The notes below the pieces were generated by a model. It was not told the DNA's origin. It was given only the letters and a program-made list of their open reading frames with translations, and ran no database searches. Both the position numbers and the translations under genes were made by a program. A DNA stretch of 64,000 bases from an uncultured Pelagibacteraceae bacterium (GTDB lineage Bacteria > Pseudomonadota > Alphaproteobacteria > Pelagibacterales > Pelagibacteraceae): assembly GCA_902522525.1 (NCBI GenBank), contig CABYVU010000003.1:31899-95898 (forward strand), written 5' to 3'. Shown piece by piece: positions 62,142 through 64,000 of this stretch; positions within the stretch are counted from its first letter, which is position 1, and each line of letters opens with the position of its first letter.

Positions 62142-63332
62142 ATGAAAGATTTAATATTATTAGGCTCTACAGGATCAATTGGAAATGCAGTTTTAAATGT
62201 TGTAAAAAAAAATAATTCAAATTTTAAAATTAAACTTCTAACGACAAATAAAAATATAAAAAAAATTTATCAACAGGCTGTATACTTTAAAGTAAAGAAA
62301 GTTGTAATTTTAGACCACAAAAACTACGAAAAATTAAGTCATTTATTTAGAAAAAAAAAAATTAAAGTTTATTTCAAAATCGATGAAGCTTTAAAAACAT
62401 TTACAAAAAGGGTCTATTTTACTATCAGTGGTATCTCAGGCATTGAAGGATTAGAACCAACACTAAAAACTATTAAGTATACTAAAAATTTGGGTATAGC
62501 AAATAAAGAGTCGATAATTTGTGGATGGAAGTTTATTAAAAAGTCTCTCAAAAAAAATAATACAAATTTTGTTCCATTAGACTCAGAACATTTTTCTATA
62601 TGGTCATTAATTAAATCTGAAAATATTGATAATATCAAAAAAATTTATCTAACTGCTTCTGGAGGTCCCTTTTTAAATAAAAAATTGGATGATATAAAAA
62701 ATATTAAACCTAAATTTGCCTTAAGACATCCAAATTGGAAAATGGGAAAAAAAATTTCGATTGATTCAGCAACAATGATGAATAAAATTTTTGAAGTGAT
62801 TGAAGCAAAGAAAATATTTAATATAGAAAGTAAAAAATTGGATATTATAATTCATCCAAAATCTTATATTCATGCAGTTGTGCATTTTAAAAATGGTCTA
62901 ACCAAATTCTTAGCTCATGACACAACAATGGAAATACCAATTCTAAACTCTTTATATAAAAAAAATGAAAAATTTATATTCAATAATAAGAATTTTAATT
63001 ATACGAAATTTAATGGAATAAACTTTTTAAAACCGGATCCTAAAATTTTTCCATTACTTAAAATTCTTGATTATAACTTTAAGGGTGCATATTTTGATAT
63101 AATTTTAGTGTGTCTTAACGATATATTAGTTAATTTATATTTAAAAAATTCAATAAACTATATTTCTATTCATAAATTGCTGATAAAATTATTAAAAAAA
63201 GCATACTTTTCGCGTTACTATGATAAAAGCCCTAAAAATATAAATGAAATAGAAAATATGGTAAATAAGGTAAAAAAATATTTACATAACTATCTTAAAT
63301 TAAATGAAAAATTTTACAAAAATAATAATTAA
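62142..63332 (+). CDS. dxr: 1-deoxy-D-xylulose 5-phosphate reductoisomerase
   Basis: GSTGSIGN, ANKESIICGW, PLDSEHFSIW, SGGPFLN, HPNWKMGKKISIDSATMMNK. Confidence 0.97.
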   Translation: MKDLILLGSTGSIGNAVLNVVKKNNSNFKIKLLTTNKNIKKIYQQAVYFKVKKVVILDHKNYEKLSHLFRKKKIKVYFKIDEALKTFTKRVYFTISGISGIEGLEPTLKTIKYTKNLGIANKESIICGWKFIKKSLKKNNTNFVPLDSEHFSIWSLIKSENIDNIKKIYLTASGGPFLNKKLDDIKNIKPKFALRHPNWKMGKKISIDSATMMNKIFEVIEAKKIFNIESKKLDIIIHPKSYIHAVVHFKNGLTKFLAHDTTMEIPILNSLYKKNEKFIFNNKNFNYTKFNGINFLKPDPKIFPLLKILDYNFKGAYFDIILVCLNDILVNLYLKNSINYISIHKLLIKLLKKAYFSRYYDKSPKNINEIENMVNKVKKYLHNYLKLNEKFYKNNN

Positions 63333-64000
63333 AAGATTTGGTTTAATTTTAATATTTTATATTTTTATACATAATTCAATACTTAAAGCTGAAGTATTTA
63401 ATGAGATAACCATTATTGGTAATAAGAGATTATCTTCTGAAACTATTTTAATGTTTTCTGGACTAAAAAAAAAAATAAATCTTGATAATAAAGATTTGAA
63501 TTTAGCAATAAAAAATTTATATGAGACCGATTATTTTGAAGATATTGAAATATCAATAATAAATGACAGACTAGAAATTAAGGTAAAAGAAAATCCAATA
63601 ATACAAACGATATTAATTAAGGGAATTAAAAATAAAAATATTATTAGACAATTGGAAGAAGTTACTAAAAAGAGTGAAAAATATCCTTTTTTAATTTCAA
63701 AAGTTAATGATGAAAGGGATTTATTATTAAATATTGTTCGGTCAGGTGGTTTCTATTTTGCGCATATCGATACCAAAGTAATTGAAAATAAAAATAATTC
63801 TGTTGACATTATATATGACTTTAAATTAGGTGATCGTGCAATTATCAAAAGTATTAATTTTCAAGGTAAAAAAATTTTTAAAGACTCTAAACTTAGAAAT
63901 ATAATTAAATCTGAGGAAGGTAAATTTTGGAAATTTATCTCATCTGATAAATATTTAGATGAAAGAAAAATTAAAATTGATGAAAATCGCTTAAATGAAT
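63304..64000 (+). CDS. bamA: Outer membrane protein assembly factor BamA, 5' part (runs off window end; not in ORF track)
   Basis: Manual translation: signal peptide then POTRA-like EITIIGNKRLSSETILMFSGL..., DYFEDIEISI. Confidence 0.88.
   Translation, partial: MKNFTKIIIKRFGLILIFYIFIHNSILKAEVFNEITIIGNKRLSSETILMFSGLKKKINLDNKDLNLAIKNLYETDYFEDIEISIINDRLEIKVKENPIIQTILIKGIKNKNIIRQLEEVTKKSEKYPFLISKVNDERDLLLNIVRSGGFYFAHIDTKVIENKNNSVDIIYDFKLGDRAIIKSINFQGKKIFKDSKLRNIIKSEEGKFWKFISSDKYLDERKIKIDENRLNE

Noticed and set aside
1-64000. CRISPR arrays, IS elements, prophage, toxin-antitoxin or defence systems
   Set aside because: Looked for repeat-spacer periodicity, transposase or integrase motifs and defence genes; none seen

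Overview
The window is AT-rich, gene-dense bacterial chromosome. Gene order (tig-clpP-clpX-lon, nuoA-N, birA-coaX-rnj-proS-lolC-lolD-dnaE, rpsB-tsf-frr-uppS-cdsA-dxr-bamA), Lys/Asn-rich proteins, very short spacers and many TRAP/ABC uptake genes point to an alphaproteobacterium of the SAR11/Pelagibacterales type; this is inferred from gene content, with no search run. From left to right: (i) a CUT1-type ABC importer with two ATPases and a 63-aa membrane protein, followed by dhaL-dhaK; (ii) a secreted polysaccharide-lyase-like protein; (iii) a minus-strand run M24-like / FAH-type hydratase / M23 / SDR / TerC / GMC oxidoreductase; (iv) a type I Baeyer-Villiger monooxygenase and an FKBP-rhodanese fusion; (v) SDR-ALDH-HIBADH genes next to a TRAP transporter; (vi) an EamA exporter, NCS1 permease, Zn-ADH and small genes; (vii) tRNA-Leu, the chaperone/protease cluster, tRNA-Val and tRNA-Asp; (viii) a complete 14-gene Complex I operon; (ix) housekeeping genes to the end. 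No CRISPR, rRNA, IS element or prophage was seen. The best leads are a candidate H-type pseudoknot in the rpsB leader, the absence of pyrH and rseP from their usual cluster positions, the ABC importer plus DhaKL locus, an FKBP-rhodanese fusion lacking the catalytic Cys, two unlisted small membrane-peptide ORFs (one with an in-frame stop), and a perfect palindrome upstream of dctP.
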